Source: Xenophilus sp. L33 (GTDB taxonomy: Bacteria; Pseudomonadota; Gammaproteobacteria; Burkholderiales; Burkholderiaceae_C). Taken from it: DNA of 64,000 nucleotides. The notes under the pieces were generated by a model. That model saw only the letters and a list, made by a program, of their open reading frames with translations, ran no database searches and was not told the origin of the DNA. Each line of letters starts with the position of its first letter. Position 1 is the first letter of the stretch. The stretch lies in the NCBI RefSeq assembly GCF_009765735.1, contig NZ_LMUW01000032.1, positions 1 through 64,000 of the forward strand, given 5' to 3'. Position numbers and translations under genes: made by a program. This document shows positions 42,374 through 52,707 of the stretch, piece by piece.

Positions 42374-44845
42374 ATGACCGCGCCTTCCTCGGCCTTCCGC
42401 TCCGGCGGCGGCACCATGGGCGCCCGGCTGCGTGCCTTCGACTGGAGCGGCACGCCGCTCGGACCCATCGACAGCTGGCCGGCGGCGTTGCGCATCGCGG
42501 TCGACGCGGCGCTGGCTTCGGACTTTCCGGCCTGCCTCTTCTGGGGCCAGGACCTGATCGCGATCTACAACGACGGCTACCGCACCCTGCTGGGCCAGAA
42601 GCCCGAGGCGCTGGGGCAGCCCTTGCGGGTCACCTGGAGCGAGGCCTGGGACGCACTGAGGCCGATCGCCGAACGTGCGCTGGCCGGCAGCTCGACCTTC
42701 ATCGAGGACTACCGGCTGCAGACCGATCGCCACGGCACGCTGGCCGACGGCTACTTCACCTTCTGCTACAGCCCGGTGCATGACGAGCACGGCGAGATCC
42801 GCGGCGTGCTCGACACCGTGGTCGAGACCACGTCGAAGGTGATCGCCGAACGCCAGCGCCGCGACGACATGGCGCGCCAGCAGCGCCTGCTGCAGCAGAT
42901 GCCCGGCTTCGTGGCGGTGCTCTCGGGTCCGACCCACGTCTTCGTCTACGTCAACGACGCCTACATCGCGATCGCCGGGCCGCGCGACTACCTCGGCCGC
43001 ACCGTCCGCGAGGCCTTCCCCGAACTCGAAAGCCAGGGCATCTACGAGATGCTGGACGGCGTCTACGCCACCGGCGCGCCGGTGCATGCCCGGGCCTTGC
43101 CGATCGACCTTGCCGGCGAAACCGCGACCCGCTACATCGACCTGCTCTACGAGCCGATCCGCGACGCGCAGGACCGCGTCTCCGGCATCTTCGTCGGCGG
43201 CTACGACGTGACCGATCACGTGCGGGTGAAGTCGGACCTGCTGGCCAGCGAGGCGCGCCTGCGCGAGCTGAGCGATTCGCTGGCGCAGCAGGTCGAGGAG
43301 CGCACCCAGGCGCTGCGCGATTCCGAGGACTTCACCCGGCTCGCGCTCGGCGCCACCGGCGGCGTCGGCGTCTGGACCTATGTCGTCGAGAGCGACAAGT
43401 TCTTCTGCGACGCCGCCATCTCCGAGCTCTACGGCCTGGACGCGGAGCGCGCCGCCCACGGCATTCTGCGCAGCGAATTCCTGGGCCACGTGCATCCGGA
43501 CGACCGGGCGCAGTTGGCCGCGGTCATGGCGGCCAGCCTGCGCGACGGCGGCCCGGTCGAGCTCGAATACCGCATCCGCCATCCGGACGGGTCGCTGCGC
43601 TGGGTGCTGTCGCGCGGCCACACCTACCTGGACGACGCCGGCCGGCCGACGCGCCGCACCGGCGTCGGCCTCGACATGACCAAGCAGCGCCAGCTGGAGG
43701 AGCAGCTGCGCCAGTCGCAGAAGATGGATGCGCTCGGCCAGCTCACCGGCGGCATCGCGCACGACTTCAACAACATGCTGCAAGGCATCGTGATGCCGCT
43801 GCAGCTGATCCGCAAGCGGCTCGAATCGCAGCGCTTCGACGGCCTGGAGCGTTACGTGCAGGCCGGCCTCGACTCGGCCAGCCGCGCCGCCTCCATCACC
43901 CAGCGCCTCCTGGCCTTCTCGCGCCGCCAGCCGCTGGCGAACCGCAGCATCGCGCTGGGCCGCACCCTGCTGGGCCTGGAGGAGATCCTGCGCAACGCGG
44001 TCGGCGAGAACGTGAGCCTCGGCTTCGAGATCCCGGACGACCTCTGGCACGTGATGACCGACGCCCACCAGCTCGACAGCGCGCTGCTCAACCTCGCGAT
44101 CAACGCCCGCGACGCGATGCCCGACGGCGGCGCGATCACGGTGAGCGCGCGCAACGTCGAGCTGACGCCGGCCATGGCGGCGGCGATCGGCGGGCTCGCC
44201 GCCGGTGCCTACGCCCGGGTCAGCGTGCGCGACACCGGCGTCGGCATGTCGCGCGAAGTCATCGCCCAGGCCTTCGAGCCCTTCTTCACCACCAAGCCGA
44301 TGGGCCGCGGCACCGGCCTCGGGCTGTCGATGATCTACGGCTACGCCCGGCAATCGAAGGGCAGCGTGGCGATCGAGAGCGTCGAAGGCCGGGGCACCAG
44401 CGTGCACCTGTACCTGCCGCGCGCGATGGCGCCCGAGACGCCCGCCGAGGTCGCGCCCGACGCGCCCGCCGCCTCGGCGGCGCCGCGCTGCATCCTGGTG
44501 GTCGAGGACGACGAGGTGGTGCGCCGGCTGGCCGCGGAGGTGCTGCGCGACCAGGGCTACCACGTGCTGGAAGCCGGCGACGGCCATGCGGCGATGGCGC
44601 TGCTCGAAGGCTCGATCGCGGTCGACCTGCTGATCTCCGACGTCGGCCTGCCCGGGCCGAACGGCCGCCAGCTGGCGGATTTCGCGCTCGAGCGCCGCAG
44701 CGGCATCCAGGTGATCCTGATCACCGGCTATGCCGCCCACGTCGCCACCGACACCGCCTTGCTGCAAGGCGGCGTCGAGCTGATGACCAAGCCCTTCGAC
44801 ACCGACATGTTGCTGCGCAAGGTGCACCAGCTTTTTGGCGACTGA
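42374..44845 (+). CDS. Hybrid sensor histidine kinase with PAS domains and a receiver
   Basis: The 823-residue protein has no transmembrane segment, so it is a cytosolic sensor. An N-terminal PAS-like region (residues about 20-160) is followed by a second PAS (about 175-290), a short coiled coil ([18 protein letters not shown]), and a third PAS with a PAC tail ([24 protein letters not shown]). The dimerisation helix carries His463 ([12 protein letters not shown]), then the ATPase boxes N ([10 protein letters not shown]), G1 (VRDTGVGM) and G2 ([13 protein letters not shown]). A receiver at the C-terminus has Asp756 (ISDVGLPG) and the Lys of MTKPFD. The signal is unknown and no separate response regulator lies beside it. 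Confidence 0.93.
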   Translation: MTAPSSAFRSGGGTMGARLRAFDWSGTPLGPIDSWPAALRIAVDAALASDFPACLFWGQDLIAIYNDGYRTLLGQKPEALGQPLRVTWSEAWDALRPIAERALAGSSTFIEDYRLQTDRHGTLADGYFTFCYSPVHDEHGEIRGVLDTVVETTSKVIAERQRRDDMARQQRLLQQMPGFVAVLSGPTHVFVYVNDAYIAIAGPRDYLGRTVREAFPELESQGIYEMLDGVYATGAPVHARALPIDLAGETATRYIDLLYEPIRDAQDRVSGIFVGGYDVTDHVRVKSDLLASEARLRELSDSLAQQVEERTQALRDSEDFTRLALGATGGVGVWTYVVESDKFFCDAAISELYGLDAERAAHGILRSEFLGHVHPDDRAQLAAVMAASLRDGGPVELEYRIRHPDGSLRWVLSRGHTYLDDAGRPTRRTGVGLDMTKQRQLEEQLRQSQKMDALGQLTGGIAHDFNNMLQGIVMPLQLIRKRLESQRFDGLERYVQAGLDSASRAASITQRLLAFSRRQPLANRSIALGRTLLGLEEILRNAVGENVSLGFEIPDDLWHVMTDAHQLDSALLNLAINARDAMPDGGAITVSARNVELTPAMAAAIGGLAAGAYARVSVRDTGVGMSREVIAQAFEPFFTTKPMGRGTGLGLSMIYGYARQSKGSVAIESVEGRGTSVHLYLPRAMAPETPAEVAPDAPAASAAPRCILVVEDDEVVRRLAAEVLRDQGYHVLEAGDGHAAMALLEGSIAVDLLISDVGLPGPNGRQLADFALERRSGIQVILITGYAAHVATDTALLQGGVELMTKPFDTDMLLRKVHQLFGD

Positions 44846-44996
44846 CTCCGGCGACTGATTTCTCCCCGATTCGGGTTCGCCCTATCAGGCACGGATGCTG
44901 CTTTGCATCAGACTGGTTGCAAACGGCAACTATTGAACTGTGCATCTGTCGCCGTTGCCTGTCGCAGTGAAATCAACCCTCGAGGAGTCCGTGTCC

Positions 44997-46568
44997 ATGA
45001 AGTTCAAGAAAACCCTGATGTCCGTGCTGCTCGGCAGCGTGCTGGCTTTTGGTGCAGCGGCGCACGCCGAATCGGTGCTGCGCATCGTTCCGCAGAGCGA
45101 CCTGAAGATCCTCGACCCGATCTGGACCACCGCGTTCATCACCCGCGACTACGGCTACGCGGTGTACGACACGCTCTTCGGCGTGGACGCCCAAGGCAAG
45201 GTGCAGCCGCAGATGGTCGGCGCCTACACGACCAGCGCCGACGGCAGGACCTGGACCTTCACCCTGCGCGACGGCCTGGCCTTCCACGACGGCAAGCCGG
45301 TCACCTCGGCCGACGTGATTCCCTCGATCCAGCGCTGGGGCCAGCGCGACACGCTGGGCCAGCGCATGATGGCCGCGCTCGACAGCTTCACCGCCAAGGA
45401 CGACAAGACCTTCGTGATGACCTTCAAGCAGCCCTTCGGCATGGTGCTGGAGGCGCTGTCCAAGCCGTCGTCGAACCCGCCCTTCATCATGCCGAAGGCG
45501 GTCGCCGAAACGCCGGCCGACCAGCAGATCAAGAGCACCGTCGGCTCCGGTCCGTTCGTCTTCAAGGCCGATGAATACCGGCCCGGCGAGCGCATCGTGT
45601 TCCTCAAGAACACGAAGTACGTGCCGCGCAAGGAGCCGGCATCCGGCACGGCCGGCGGCAAGGTGGTGAACGTCGACCGCATGGAATGGGTGGTGCAGAA
45701 CGACCCGCAGACCGCCGCCAACGCGCTGGCCAACGGCGAGGTCGACATGCTCGAGTTCCTGCCGCCGGAGCAGTTCAAGGCGCTCTCGGACAACCCGAAG
45801 ATCGTGCTCGACACCCAGGTGCCCTCGGGCTCCTACGCGCTGCACCTCAACCGCCTGGTGCCGCCCTTCAACAACACGAAGATCGCGCAGGCCGCCTTCA
45901 TGGCGATCAACCAGGAAGCGCTGATGCGCGCCGGCATGAACTTCAAGGAGCTCTACAACACCAACACCTCGATCTACCCGACCGGCTCGACCTACCACTC
46001 CGACCAGACCTCCTACTTCACCGGCAAGCCGCAGTTCGAGAAGGCCAAGGCGTTGCTGAAGGAAGCCGGCTACAAGGGCGAGCCGATCGTGCTGATGAAC
46101 CCGTCCACCTTCCCGGTGCTCAACAAGTTCCCGCCGGTGCTGGCCGCGCTGCTGCGCCAGGCGGGCTTCACGGTCGACGTGCAGTCGATGGACTGGCCCA
46201 CGCTGGTCACCCGGCGGGCCTCGAAGAGCCCGGCCGACCAGGGCGGCTGGAACGCCTTCATCACCGGCTGGTTCTACGCCGACAACTTCAACCCGATGTA
46301 CGACGCGCCGATGACCGGCACCGGCGAGAAGGGCTGGTTCGGCTGGACCACCGACGAGAAGCTGGAACAACTCAAGACCGACTTCATCGGCGCCACCACC
46401 GACGACGATCGCAAGAAGATCGCCACCGCCATCCAGCAGCGCGTCTACGACGCCGCCGTGTTCGCGCCCATCGGCGAATACAAGCCGCTGACCGCCTGGC
46501 GCAAGGACGTGGTCACCGGCCTGGTCAAGGCGCCGGTGCAGGTGTTCTGGGGCCTGAAGAAGAACTGA
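44997..46568 (+). CDS. Dipeptide/oligopeptide-type ABC substrate-binding protein
   Basis: The 523-residue protein has a signal peptide (KFKKTLMSVLLGSVLAFGAAAHA) and the family 5 solute-binding layout: LRIVPQSDLKILDPIWTT, LRDGLAFHDGKPVTSADV, VGSGPFVFK, ANGEVDML. It binds peptides or similar solutes in the periplasm. A GAGGAG ribosome site precedes ATG 44997. It heads a dipeptide-type import operon with two permeases and a fused ATPase. Ahead of it, 44846-44996 holds a short inverted repeat (GTTGC/GCAAC near 44914-44927) and no clear promoter. Confidence 0.93.
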   Translation: MKFKKTLMSVLLGSVLAFGAAAHAESVLRIVPQSDLKILDPIWTTAFITRDYGYAVYDTLFGVDAQGKVQPQMVGAYTTSADGRTWTFTLRDGLAFHDGKPVTSADVIPSIQRWGQRDTLGQRMMAALDSFTAKDDKTFVMTFKQPFGMVLEALSKPSSNPPFIMPKAVAETPADQQIKSTVGSGPFVFKADEYRPGERIVFLKNTKYVPRKEPASGTAGGKVVNVDRMEWVVQNDPQTAANALANGEVDMLEFLPPEQFKALSDNPKIVLDTQVPSGSYALHLNRLVPPFNNTKIAQAAFMAINQEALMRAGMNFKELYNTNTSIYPTGSTYHSDQTSYFTGKPQFEKAKALLKEAGYKGEPIVLMNPSTFPVLNKFPPVLAALLRQAGFTVDVQSMDWPTLVTRRASKSPADQGGWNAFITGWFYADNFNPMYDAPMTGTGEKGWFGWTTDEKLEQLKTDFIGATTDDDRKKIATAIQQRVYDAAVFAPIGEYKPLTAWRKDVVTGLVKAPVQVFWGLKKN

Positions 46569-46575
46569 GGCCGCC

Positions 46576-47516
46576 ATGCTCGCCTTCCTGATGCGGCGCG
46601 TCGTCGCCACGCTGCCGGTGCTGGTGGTCGTGGCGGCGATCGTCTTCCTCATGACCCGCCTGGCGCCGGGCGACCCGGCCGCCGCCATGCTGGGCGACAA
46701 CGCCACCGCCGAGAACGTGCAGAAGGTGCGCGCGCAACTGGGCCTCGACGATTCGATCGCGGTGCAGTTCGTGCGCTGGGGCTCGCACATGGTGCGGGGC
46801 GACCTCGGCCAGTCCTACATCGTGAAGATGCCGGTGAGCCGGCTGATCGCCCAGCGCATCGAGCCCACGATCTCGCTGGCGGCCATCACGCTGGTCTTCA
46901 CGCTGGCGGTGGCGATCCGCTCGGCGTGATCGCCGCCTGGCGCCATGGCGGCTGGCTCGATCGCGTGCTGATGGGCTTCTCGTCGCTGGGCTTCTCGGTG
47001 CCGATCTTCGTCGTCGGCTACCTGCTCATCTGGGTCTTCGCGCTCAAGCTGCAATGGCTGCCGGTGCAGGGCTACGACCGGCTCTCGGCCGGCCTCTGGC
47101 CCTGGCTCAGCCACCTCCTGATGCCGGCGCTGGCGCTCTCGGTGATCTACATCGCGCTCATCGCCCGGGTCACGCGCGCCTCCGTGGCCGAGGCGATGAC
47201 CGAGGACTACATCCGCACCGCGCGCGCCAAGGGCATCGGCGAGAAGCAGGTGCTGGTGCGCCATGCGCTGGCCAACGCGGCGGTGCCGATCGTGACCGTG
47301 ATCGGCATCGGCGTCGCCCTGCTGATCGGCGGCGTGGTGGTCACCGAGTCGGTCTTCAACATCCCCGGGCTCGGCAGCCTGACGGTCGATGCGGTGCTGT
47401 CGCGCGACTTCCCGCTGATCCAGGGCATCACCCTCTTCTTCTCGGTGATCTACGTGCTCATCAACCTGCTGGTCGACGTCAGCTACCTGGTGTTCGATCC
47501 GCGCATTCGCTACTGA
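46576..47516 (+). pseudogene. Dipeptide-type ABC permease (DppB-like), frameshifted
   Basis: The first 115 codons read as a DppB N-terminus (MRRVVATLPVLVVVAAIVFLMTRLAPGDPA) until LAVAIRSA and a stop at 46929. The +1 frame then continues without loss: VIAAWRHGGWLDRVLMGF through VFDPRIRY with a stop at 47516. The family reads AIPLGVIAA at the junction, so one C is missing from the CC run at 46917-46918. Whether this is a natural mutation or a sequencing error cannot be told. All other genes of this operon are intact, which slightly favours an error. An in-frame ATG at 46926 does not restore a full permease. Confidence 0.85.
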
Positions 47517-47525
47517 AAAACGACC

Positions 47526-48461
47526 ATGACCGAGGGAATTCTTCGCATGCCCGAGACCGCCGACCCAGCGCCGCCGCGCCGCCGCCGTTCGCTGCCCGCC
47601 AAGGTGCTGGCCAACACATCGGTCCGCCTCGGCGGCGGCTTCCTGTGCCTGCTGCTGCTGATGGCGCTGGCCGCTCCGTGGCTCGGCACCATCGACCCGA
47701 CCGAGATGGACCCGTCGAGCGGCAACCTGCTGCCCTTCACCTTCGGCGAATTCAACAGCCTGTCGGGCGAGACCTTCCATCACTTCTTCCTGATGGGCAC
47801 CGACAGCCTGGGCCGCGACATCTGGAGCCGCACCGTCTACGGTGCGCGCGTGTCGCTGGTCGTCGGCGTGGCCGTCTCGGTAGTGACGCTGGTCCTCGGG
47901 CTGGCGATCGGCCTCCTGGCGGGCTACTTCCGGCGGCTCGACGGCGTGGTGATGCGCCTGATGGACGGCGTCATGGCCATTCCCGGCATCCTCTTCGCGG
48001 TGAGCCTGGTGGCGATGTTCGGCGGCAGCATGGCGACCGTCATCCTCGCGATCACGGTGCCGGAGATCCCGCGCGTGGCGCGGCTGGTGCGCTCGGTGGT
48101 GCTGAGCGTGCGCGAGGAGCCCTACGTCGAAGCCGCGATCGCGCTCGACACGCCGACCTGGAAGCTCATGCTCCGGCACATCCTGCCGAATGCGGTGGCG
48201 CCGCTCGTGATCCAGGCGACCTACGTGTGCGCGGCGGCGATCCTGGTGGAGGCGATCCTGTCCTTCCTCGGCGTCGGCCTTCCGGCCGAGACGGCCACCT
48301 GGGGAAACATCATGGCCGAGGGCCGGGCGCAGTTCAACCAGTTCCCGCACAACGTGCTGTTCCCGGGCGTGCTGCTGGCGCTGACGGTGCTGTCGATCAA
48401 CATGCTGGGCGACGGGCTGCGCGACACGCTCGACCCCAAGTTCAACAAGCGCGGGGAGTGA
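47526..48461 (+). CDS. Dipeptide-type ABC permease, DppC-like
   Basis: The 311-residue protein has an N-terminal cytosolic arm, about six membrane segments and the family marks LMGTDSLGRDIWSRTVYGARVSL near residue 90 and the coupling loop EAAIALDTPTWKLMLRHILPNAVAPL. It is the partner of the frameshifted DppB-like permease and starts 10 bases after it. The ending GDGLRDTLDPKF is normal for the family. Confidence 0.93.
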   Translation: MTEGILRMPETADPAPPRRRRSLPAKVLANTSVRLGGGFLCLLLLMALAAPWLGTIDPTEMDPSSGNLLPFTFGEFNSLSGETFHHFFLMGTDSLGRDIWSRTVYGARVSLVVGVAVSVVTLVLGLAIGLLAGYFRRLDGVVMRLMDGVMAIPGILFAVSLVAMFGGSMATVILAITVPEIPRVARLVRSVVLSVREEPYVEAAIALDTPTWKLMLRHILPNAVAPLVIQATYVCAAAILVEAILSFLGVGLPAETATWGNIMAEGRAQFNQFPHNVLFPGVLLALTVLSINMLGDGLRDTLDPKFNKRGE

Positions 48462-48468
48462 GGCGGTG

Positions 48469-50106
48469 ATGACGGAAAACAGCAACGTGCAGGTGCACGA
48501 CCCGGTCCTGGCGGTGCGCGACCTGGCCATCGCGCTGCCGCGCGGCGGCGACCGGCCGCATGCGGTGACGCAGATCGACTTCGAGGTGCGGCCGGGCCGG
48601 ACCACCTGCCTGCTCGGCGAATCGGGCTCGGGCAAGTCCGTCATCGCCAGCGCGGTGATGGGCCTGCTGCCGGCCGGCCTGGTGCCCACCCAGGGCTCGA
48701 TCCGCCTGCTCGGGCGCGAGCTGGTCGGCGCGCCGCAGACCGAGTTCCGCGCGCTGCGCGGACCGGCCATGGCCATGGTCTTCCAGGAGCCGATGACCGC
48801 GCTCAACCCGGTCATGACCTGCGGCGAGCAGATCGACGAGATGCTGGCCGCGCACCTCGTGCTGGGCCGCGCCGAACGCCGCCGCCGCATCCTCGAGATC
48901 ATGGAGCGCGTGCGCCTGCCGGAGCCCGAGCGCATCTTCGCGTCCTATCCGCACCAGCTCTCGGGCGGCCAGCGCCAGCGCATCGTGATCGCCATCGCGC
49001 TGATCCTGCGGCCCGCGCTGCTGATCTGCGACGAGCCGACCACCGCGCTCGACGTCACGACCCAGGCCGAGATCCTGAAGCTGATCCGCGAGCTGCAGGC
49101 CGAGAACGGCACTGCGGTGCTGTTCATCACCCACGACTTCGGCGTGGTGGCCGATATCGCCGACGAGGTGGTCGTGCTGCAACTCGGCCGCATGGTCGAG
49201 CGCGGCCCGGCGGGCACGGTGCTCACCCGGCCGGGCGAGCCCTACACGAAGATGCTGCTGGCCGCCGTGCCCGAACTGGCGCCGCATTCGCGCCCGCCCG
49301 TGACCGACAGCTTCCCGCTGCTGGACGCCCGCGGCATCGTCAAGACCTATGTCAGCGGCAGCTGGCCCGGCCGGCGGCGCGAGGTGCGCGCGGTGCAGGC
49401 AGCCTCGCTGGTGGTGCGCCCGCGCGAGACGGTCGGCATCGTCGGCGAGTCGGGTTCGGGCAAGTCGACCCTGGCGCGCTGCATCGCCCGGCTGGTCGAC
49501 CCGACCGCAGGCGAGATCCACGCCAACGGCCGATCGGTGGCGCACCTGCGCGGGCGCGGGCTCTCGCCCTTCCGCCGCGACGTGCAGGTGATCTTCCAGG
49601 ACCCGTACCGCTCGCTCAACCCGCGCCAGACCGTGGGCACCTCGATCGTCGAAGGGCCGGTCAACTTCGGCGTGCCCAAGGCCGAGGCCTGGCAGCGCGC
49701 CGAATCGCTGATGCGCCTGGTGCGCCTCGACCCCGCTGTGCTGCATCGCTACCCGAGCGAATTCTCCGGCGGCCAGCGCCAGCGCATCTCGATCGCCCGC
49801 GCGCTGGCCTGCGAGCCGAAGCTGCTGATCGCCGACGAGGCCGTCTCGGCGCTGGACGTCTCGGTGCAGGCGCAGATCCTGAAGCTGCTCGACGAGATCC
49901 AGCAGCAGACCGGCATCGGCATTCTCTTTATCACCCACGACCTGCGCGTGGCCAGCCAGATCTGCGACCGGGTCATCGTCATGCGGCAAGGCCGCATCGT
50001 CGAGGAAGGCGCCGCGCACGACGTGCTGCTGGCGCCGCGCGAGGCCTACACTCGCGCCCTGCTGGCGGCCGCGCCCGGACAGGGCTTCGCCTTCGGCCAG
50101 GGCTGA
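48469..50106 (+). CDS. Fused dipeptide-type ABC ATPase (DppD-DppF)
   Basis: The 545-residue protein has two complete ATPase modules in one chain. Module 1 has Walker [10 protein letters not shown] (residues 50-58) and LSGGQRQR; module 2 has GESGSGKST (326-334), FSGGQRQR and [12 protein letters not shown]. The peptide-transporter C-terminal region follows each module ([26 protein letters not shown]). One polypeptide thus replaces the separate DppD and DppF. ATG 48469 is preferred over GTG 48466 and follows the permease stop by 7 bases. Confidence 0.92.
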   Translation: MTENSNVQVHDPVLAVRDLAIALPRGGDRPHAVTQIDFEVRPGRTTCLLGESGSGKSVIASAVMGLLPAGLVPTQGSIRLLGRELVGAPQTEFRALRGPAMAMVFQEPMTALNPVMTCGEQIDEMLAAHLVLGRAERRRRILEIMERVRLPEPERIFASYPHQLSGGQRQRIVIAIALILRPALLICDEPTTALDVTTQAEILKLIRELQAENGTAVLFITHDFGVVADIADEVVVLQLGRMVERGPAGTVLTRPGEPYTKMLLAAVPELAPHSRPPVTDSFPLLDARGIVKTYVSGSWPGRRREVRAVQAASLVVRPRETVGIVGESGSGKSTLARCIARLVDPTAGEIHANGRSVAHLRGRGLSPFRRDVQVIFQDPYRSLNPRQTVGTSIVEGPVNFGVPKAEAWQRAESLMRLVRLDPAVLHRYPSEFSGGQRQRISIARALACEPKLLIADEAVSALDVSVQAQILKLLDEIQQQTGIGILFITHDLRVASQICDRVIVMRQGRIVEEGAAHDVLLAPREAYTRALLAAAPGQGFAFGQG

Positions 50107-50140
50107 CCGCGCACCCGCTACCCCAAGGACGACACGCACC

Positions 50141-51643
50141 ATGAACATCTTCATCGCCGGCTTCCAGCACGAGACCAACACCTTCGCACCCAGCAAGGCC
50201 GACTGGGCCGCCTTCGAGGCCGGCTCGGGCTTCCCGGCCTATCGCCGCGGCGCCTCGATCATCCAGGCCTACCGCGGCCGCGCGATCCCGATCGGCGGCT
50301 TCATCGATCGGGCGGACGAGAACGGCTGGTCGCTGGTCGGCTCGGTCTGGGCCGGCGCCAATCCGTCGGCCCACGTGACCGAAGACGCCTTCGAGCGCAT
50401 CGCCGGCGAGATCGTCGAAGACCTGCAGGCCGCGATCGCGCAAGCGCCGGTCGACGCGGTCTACCTCGACCTGCACGGCGCCGCCGTGACCGAGCACCTG
50501 GAAGACCCGGAAGGCGAATTGCTCGCCCGCATCCGCCGCGTGGTCGGTCCGAACGTGCCGATCGTCGCCAGCCTCGACCTGCACGCCAACGTCACCGCCG
50601 GGATGCTGGCGCAGGCCGACGCCCTCGCCGCCTACCGCACCTATCCGCACATCGACATGGCGGCCACCGGCGGGCTGGCGGCCCAGCTGCTGGAGCGCCG
50701 CATCGCGCGCGGCAGCCGCGAGCCGCTGGCGGTGCGGCGACTGCCCTTCCTGCTCTCGCTCAACGTGCAGTGCACGATGATGGCGCCGGCCGATGCGGTC
50801 TACGCCGAGCTGCTCGCACTGGATGCGAAGCACGGCACGTTGCTGAGCTTCGCCATGGGCTTCCCGGCGGCCGACATCGCCGAGTGCGGCCCGGTGATCT
50901 GGGGCTACGGCGACCAGGCCGAGGCCGCGGTCGAGGCGCTGTTCGCCCGCGTCGACCAGCCGCGCAGCCAATGGCGGCTCGACCTGCGCGATCCCGACGA
51001 AGCGGTGCGCGAAGCCCTCGCGCTGGCCGCCGATGCCGACAAGCCGGTGGTCATCGCCGACACGCAGGACAACCCGGGCGCGGGCGGCGACGGCAACACC
51101 ACCGGCATGCTGCACGCGCTGCTGCGCGCAAAGGCCGGCGCGCGCTTCCCCGGCCGGGTGGCGATCGGCGTGCTGGCCGACCCGCGCACCGCGGCCCAGG
51201 CCCATGCGGCGGGCGAAGGCGCACGCATCGAGGTGCTGCTGGGCGAATCGGTGCCGACCTGGGGCGGCCAGTTCAGCGACCCGCCGGTGAAGGCGACCGC
51301 CACCGTGCGCAAGCTCTCGGACGGCAAGGTCACGATGAAGGGCCCGATGGGCATGGGCGGCAGCGTCACGCTGGGCCCGAGCGCCTGCCTGGACGTCGAC
51401 GGCGTGCTGGTCGCCGTCTCCACCCTCAAGACGCAGAACCTCGACCGCGAGTTCTTCCGCTTCGTCGGCATCGAGCCCGAGGCGGCGAAGGTGCTGGTCA
51501 ACAAGAGCTCGGTGCACTTCCGTGCCGACTACGCGCCGATCGCGAGCCACATCCTGGTCGCCAAGGCCGCGGGCCCGATGGCGGTCGATCCGGCCGACCT
51601 GCCCTGGACCCGGCTGCCGGATTCGATGGCGCTCAGGCCCTGA
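50141..51643 (+). CDS. M81-family metallopeptidase (MlrC-like)
   Basis: The 500-residue protein has the M81 N-terminal domain (IFIAGFQHETNTFAPSKADW, DAVYLDLHGAAV, SLDLHANVT, YRTYPHIDM) with the zinc-ligand-like HET and DLH residues, and the MlrC C-terminal domain (GSVTLGPSACLDVDGVLV). MlrC opens linearised microcystin and other linear peptides; related enzymes act on D-amino acid or isoaspartyl bonds. It lies 34 bases after the peptide importer ATPase, so it probably hydrolyses the imported compound in the cytosol. It is the last catabolic gene before a MarR regulator. Confidence 0.93.
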   Translation: MNIFIAGFQHETNTFAPSKADWAAFEAGSGFPAYRRGASIIQAYRGRAIPIGGFIDRADENGWSLVGSVWAGANPSAHVTEDAFERIAGEIVEDLQAAIAQAPVDAVYLDLHGAAVTEHLEDPEGELLARIRRVVGPNVPIVASLDLHANVTAGMLAQADALAAYRTYPHIDMAATGGLAAQLLERRIARGSREPLAVRRLPFLLSLNVQCTMMAPADAVYAELLALDAKHGTLLSFAMGFPAADIAECGPVIWGYGDQAEAAVEALFARVDQPRSQWRLDLRDPDEAVREALALAADADKPVVIADTQDNPGAGGDGNTTGMLHALLRAKAGARFPGRVAIGVLADPRTAAQAHAAGEGARIEVLLGESVPTWGGQFSDPPVKATATVRKLSDGKVTMKGPMGMGGSVTLGPSACLDVDGVLVAVSTLKTQNLDREFFRFVGIEPEAAKVLVNKSSVHFRADYAPIASHILVAKAAGPMAVDPADLPWTRLPDSMALRP

Positions 51644-51678
51644 ACGTTCGAGAACGACAACGACTTCGAGGAATCCGC

Positions 51679-52149
51679 ATGGCGCGTCCCGCGATCGACT
51701 TTCTGACCTTCCGGCTGGACGTGCTGAACGAACGCGCGAAGCGCCAGGCCTCGCAGATCTACGAGGAGGCCTGCGGGGTCGGGATTCGCGAACTGCGGGT
51801 CATGCGGCTGGCTCACGTGCAGCCCGGCATCACGCAAAGCGAAGTCGTCGCCGCCGGCTACCTAGAGAAGACGCTGGTGTCCAAGCTGCTGACCTCGCTG
51901 GTGCGACGCGGACTCATCCGACGCCAGATCGGCGAGGAGGACGCGCGCTGGGTGCAGTTGTTCCTCACCGACGCCGGCCGCGACATCGTGCGGCAATGCA
52001 ACCGCATGGGGCGCCAGATGGAGAAGGCCTGGCTGGCACCGCTCGACCCGGCCGAGGTGGCGGTGTTCGAACAGCTGCTGGCCAAGCTCACCGCGGCCTG
52101 GGAAAACCAGCCGGCCAAGGCGCGCGGCCGCGCCGCCAAGGCGGACTGA
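51679..52149 (+). CDS. MarR-family transcriptional regulator
   Basis: The 156-residue protein has the MarR winged helix: GIRELRVMRLAHVQPGITQSE, then EKTLVSKLLTSLVRRGLIRRQ and the wing EEDARWVQLFLTDAGRD. A helical C-terminal dimer region follows. It starts 35 bases after the M81 gene in the same direction and may control that operon in response to its ligand. The convergent cytochrome gene ends 12 bases beyond its stop. Confidence 0.92.
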   Translation: MARPAIDFLTFRLDVLNERAKRQASQIYEEACGVGIRELRVMRLAHVQPGITQSEVVAAGYLEKTLVSKLLTSLVRRGLIRRQIGEEDARWVQLFLTDAGRDIVRQCNRMGRQMEKAWLAPLDPAEVAVFEQLLAKLTAAWENQPAKARGRAAKAD

Positions 52150-52161
52150 ACCAGGCGGTCC

Positions 52162-52707
52162 TCAGTCGCGCCGTGTCGCGAACGGCCACATCGTCTCGAA
52201 CACGCCGTCGCGCCGCACCCAGGCATGCAGCAGCGCAGCCGCCAGGTGCAGCAGGATGAGCGCGAAGAAGCACAGCGCCAGGATCTGGTGCGCGCTCCAC
52301 AAGAGGCTGTGCAGCGACGCGCTCGGCGGCACGATCGCCGGCAGCCGCAGGCCGCCGACCATCACCGGATAGTCGGCGGCCGACAGCATCGCCCAGCCGA
52401 TCAGGGGCATCGCGATCATCAGCAGGTAGAAGACGAAGTGCGACAACCGCGCCGCCAGCTTCATCACCTCGGGCATGTTCGCCGGCAGCGGCGGCGCACC
52501 GTAGCGCCAGCGCACCGCCAGCCGCAGCAGCGCCAGCAGCAGGATCAGGATGCCGAGCGGCTTGTGGATCGACACCAGCGTCAGGTAGTCGGGCGAGACG
52601 GTCGACACCATGCCGACGCCGATGAACAGCATCGCCAGGATGCAGATCGCCATGAGCCAGTGCAGCACGCGCTGCAGCGGCGTGAACCGGGGGTGGATCT
52701 CGTTCAC
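52162..52707 (-). CDS. Cytochrome b561
   Basis: The 181-residue membrane protein has four hydrophobic segments and the b561 landmarks FTPLQRVLHWLMA at the start with a heme His, then the HKPLGILILLLALLRLAVRW segment and LSHFVFYLLMIAMPLIGW. It carries electrons across the inner membrane through two hemes. The start is GTG at 52707, with AGGAG 6 bases upstream, and it overlaps the stop of the catalase-like gene (GTGA). It probably supplies electrons to that enzyme. Confidence 0.92.
   Translation of the reverse strand: MNEIHPRFTPLQRVLHWLMAICILAMLFIGVGMVSTVSPDYLTLVSIHKPLGILILLLALLRLAVRWRYGAPPLPANMPEVMKLAARLSHFVFYLLMIAMPLIGWAMLSAADYPVMVGGLRLPAIVPPSASLHSLLWSAHQILALCFFALILLHLAAALLHAWVRRDGVFETMWPFATRRD

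Noticed and set aside
41948-44827. A 959-codon open frame on the minus strand opposite the histidine kinase.
   Set aside because: It is an antisense shadow caused by high GC; it has His/Arg/Ala-rich low-complexity sequence and no motif, while the plus strand encodes a full kinase with all boxes.
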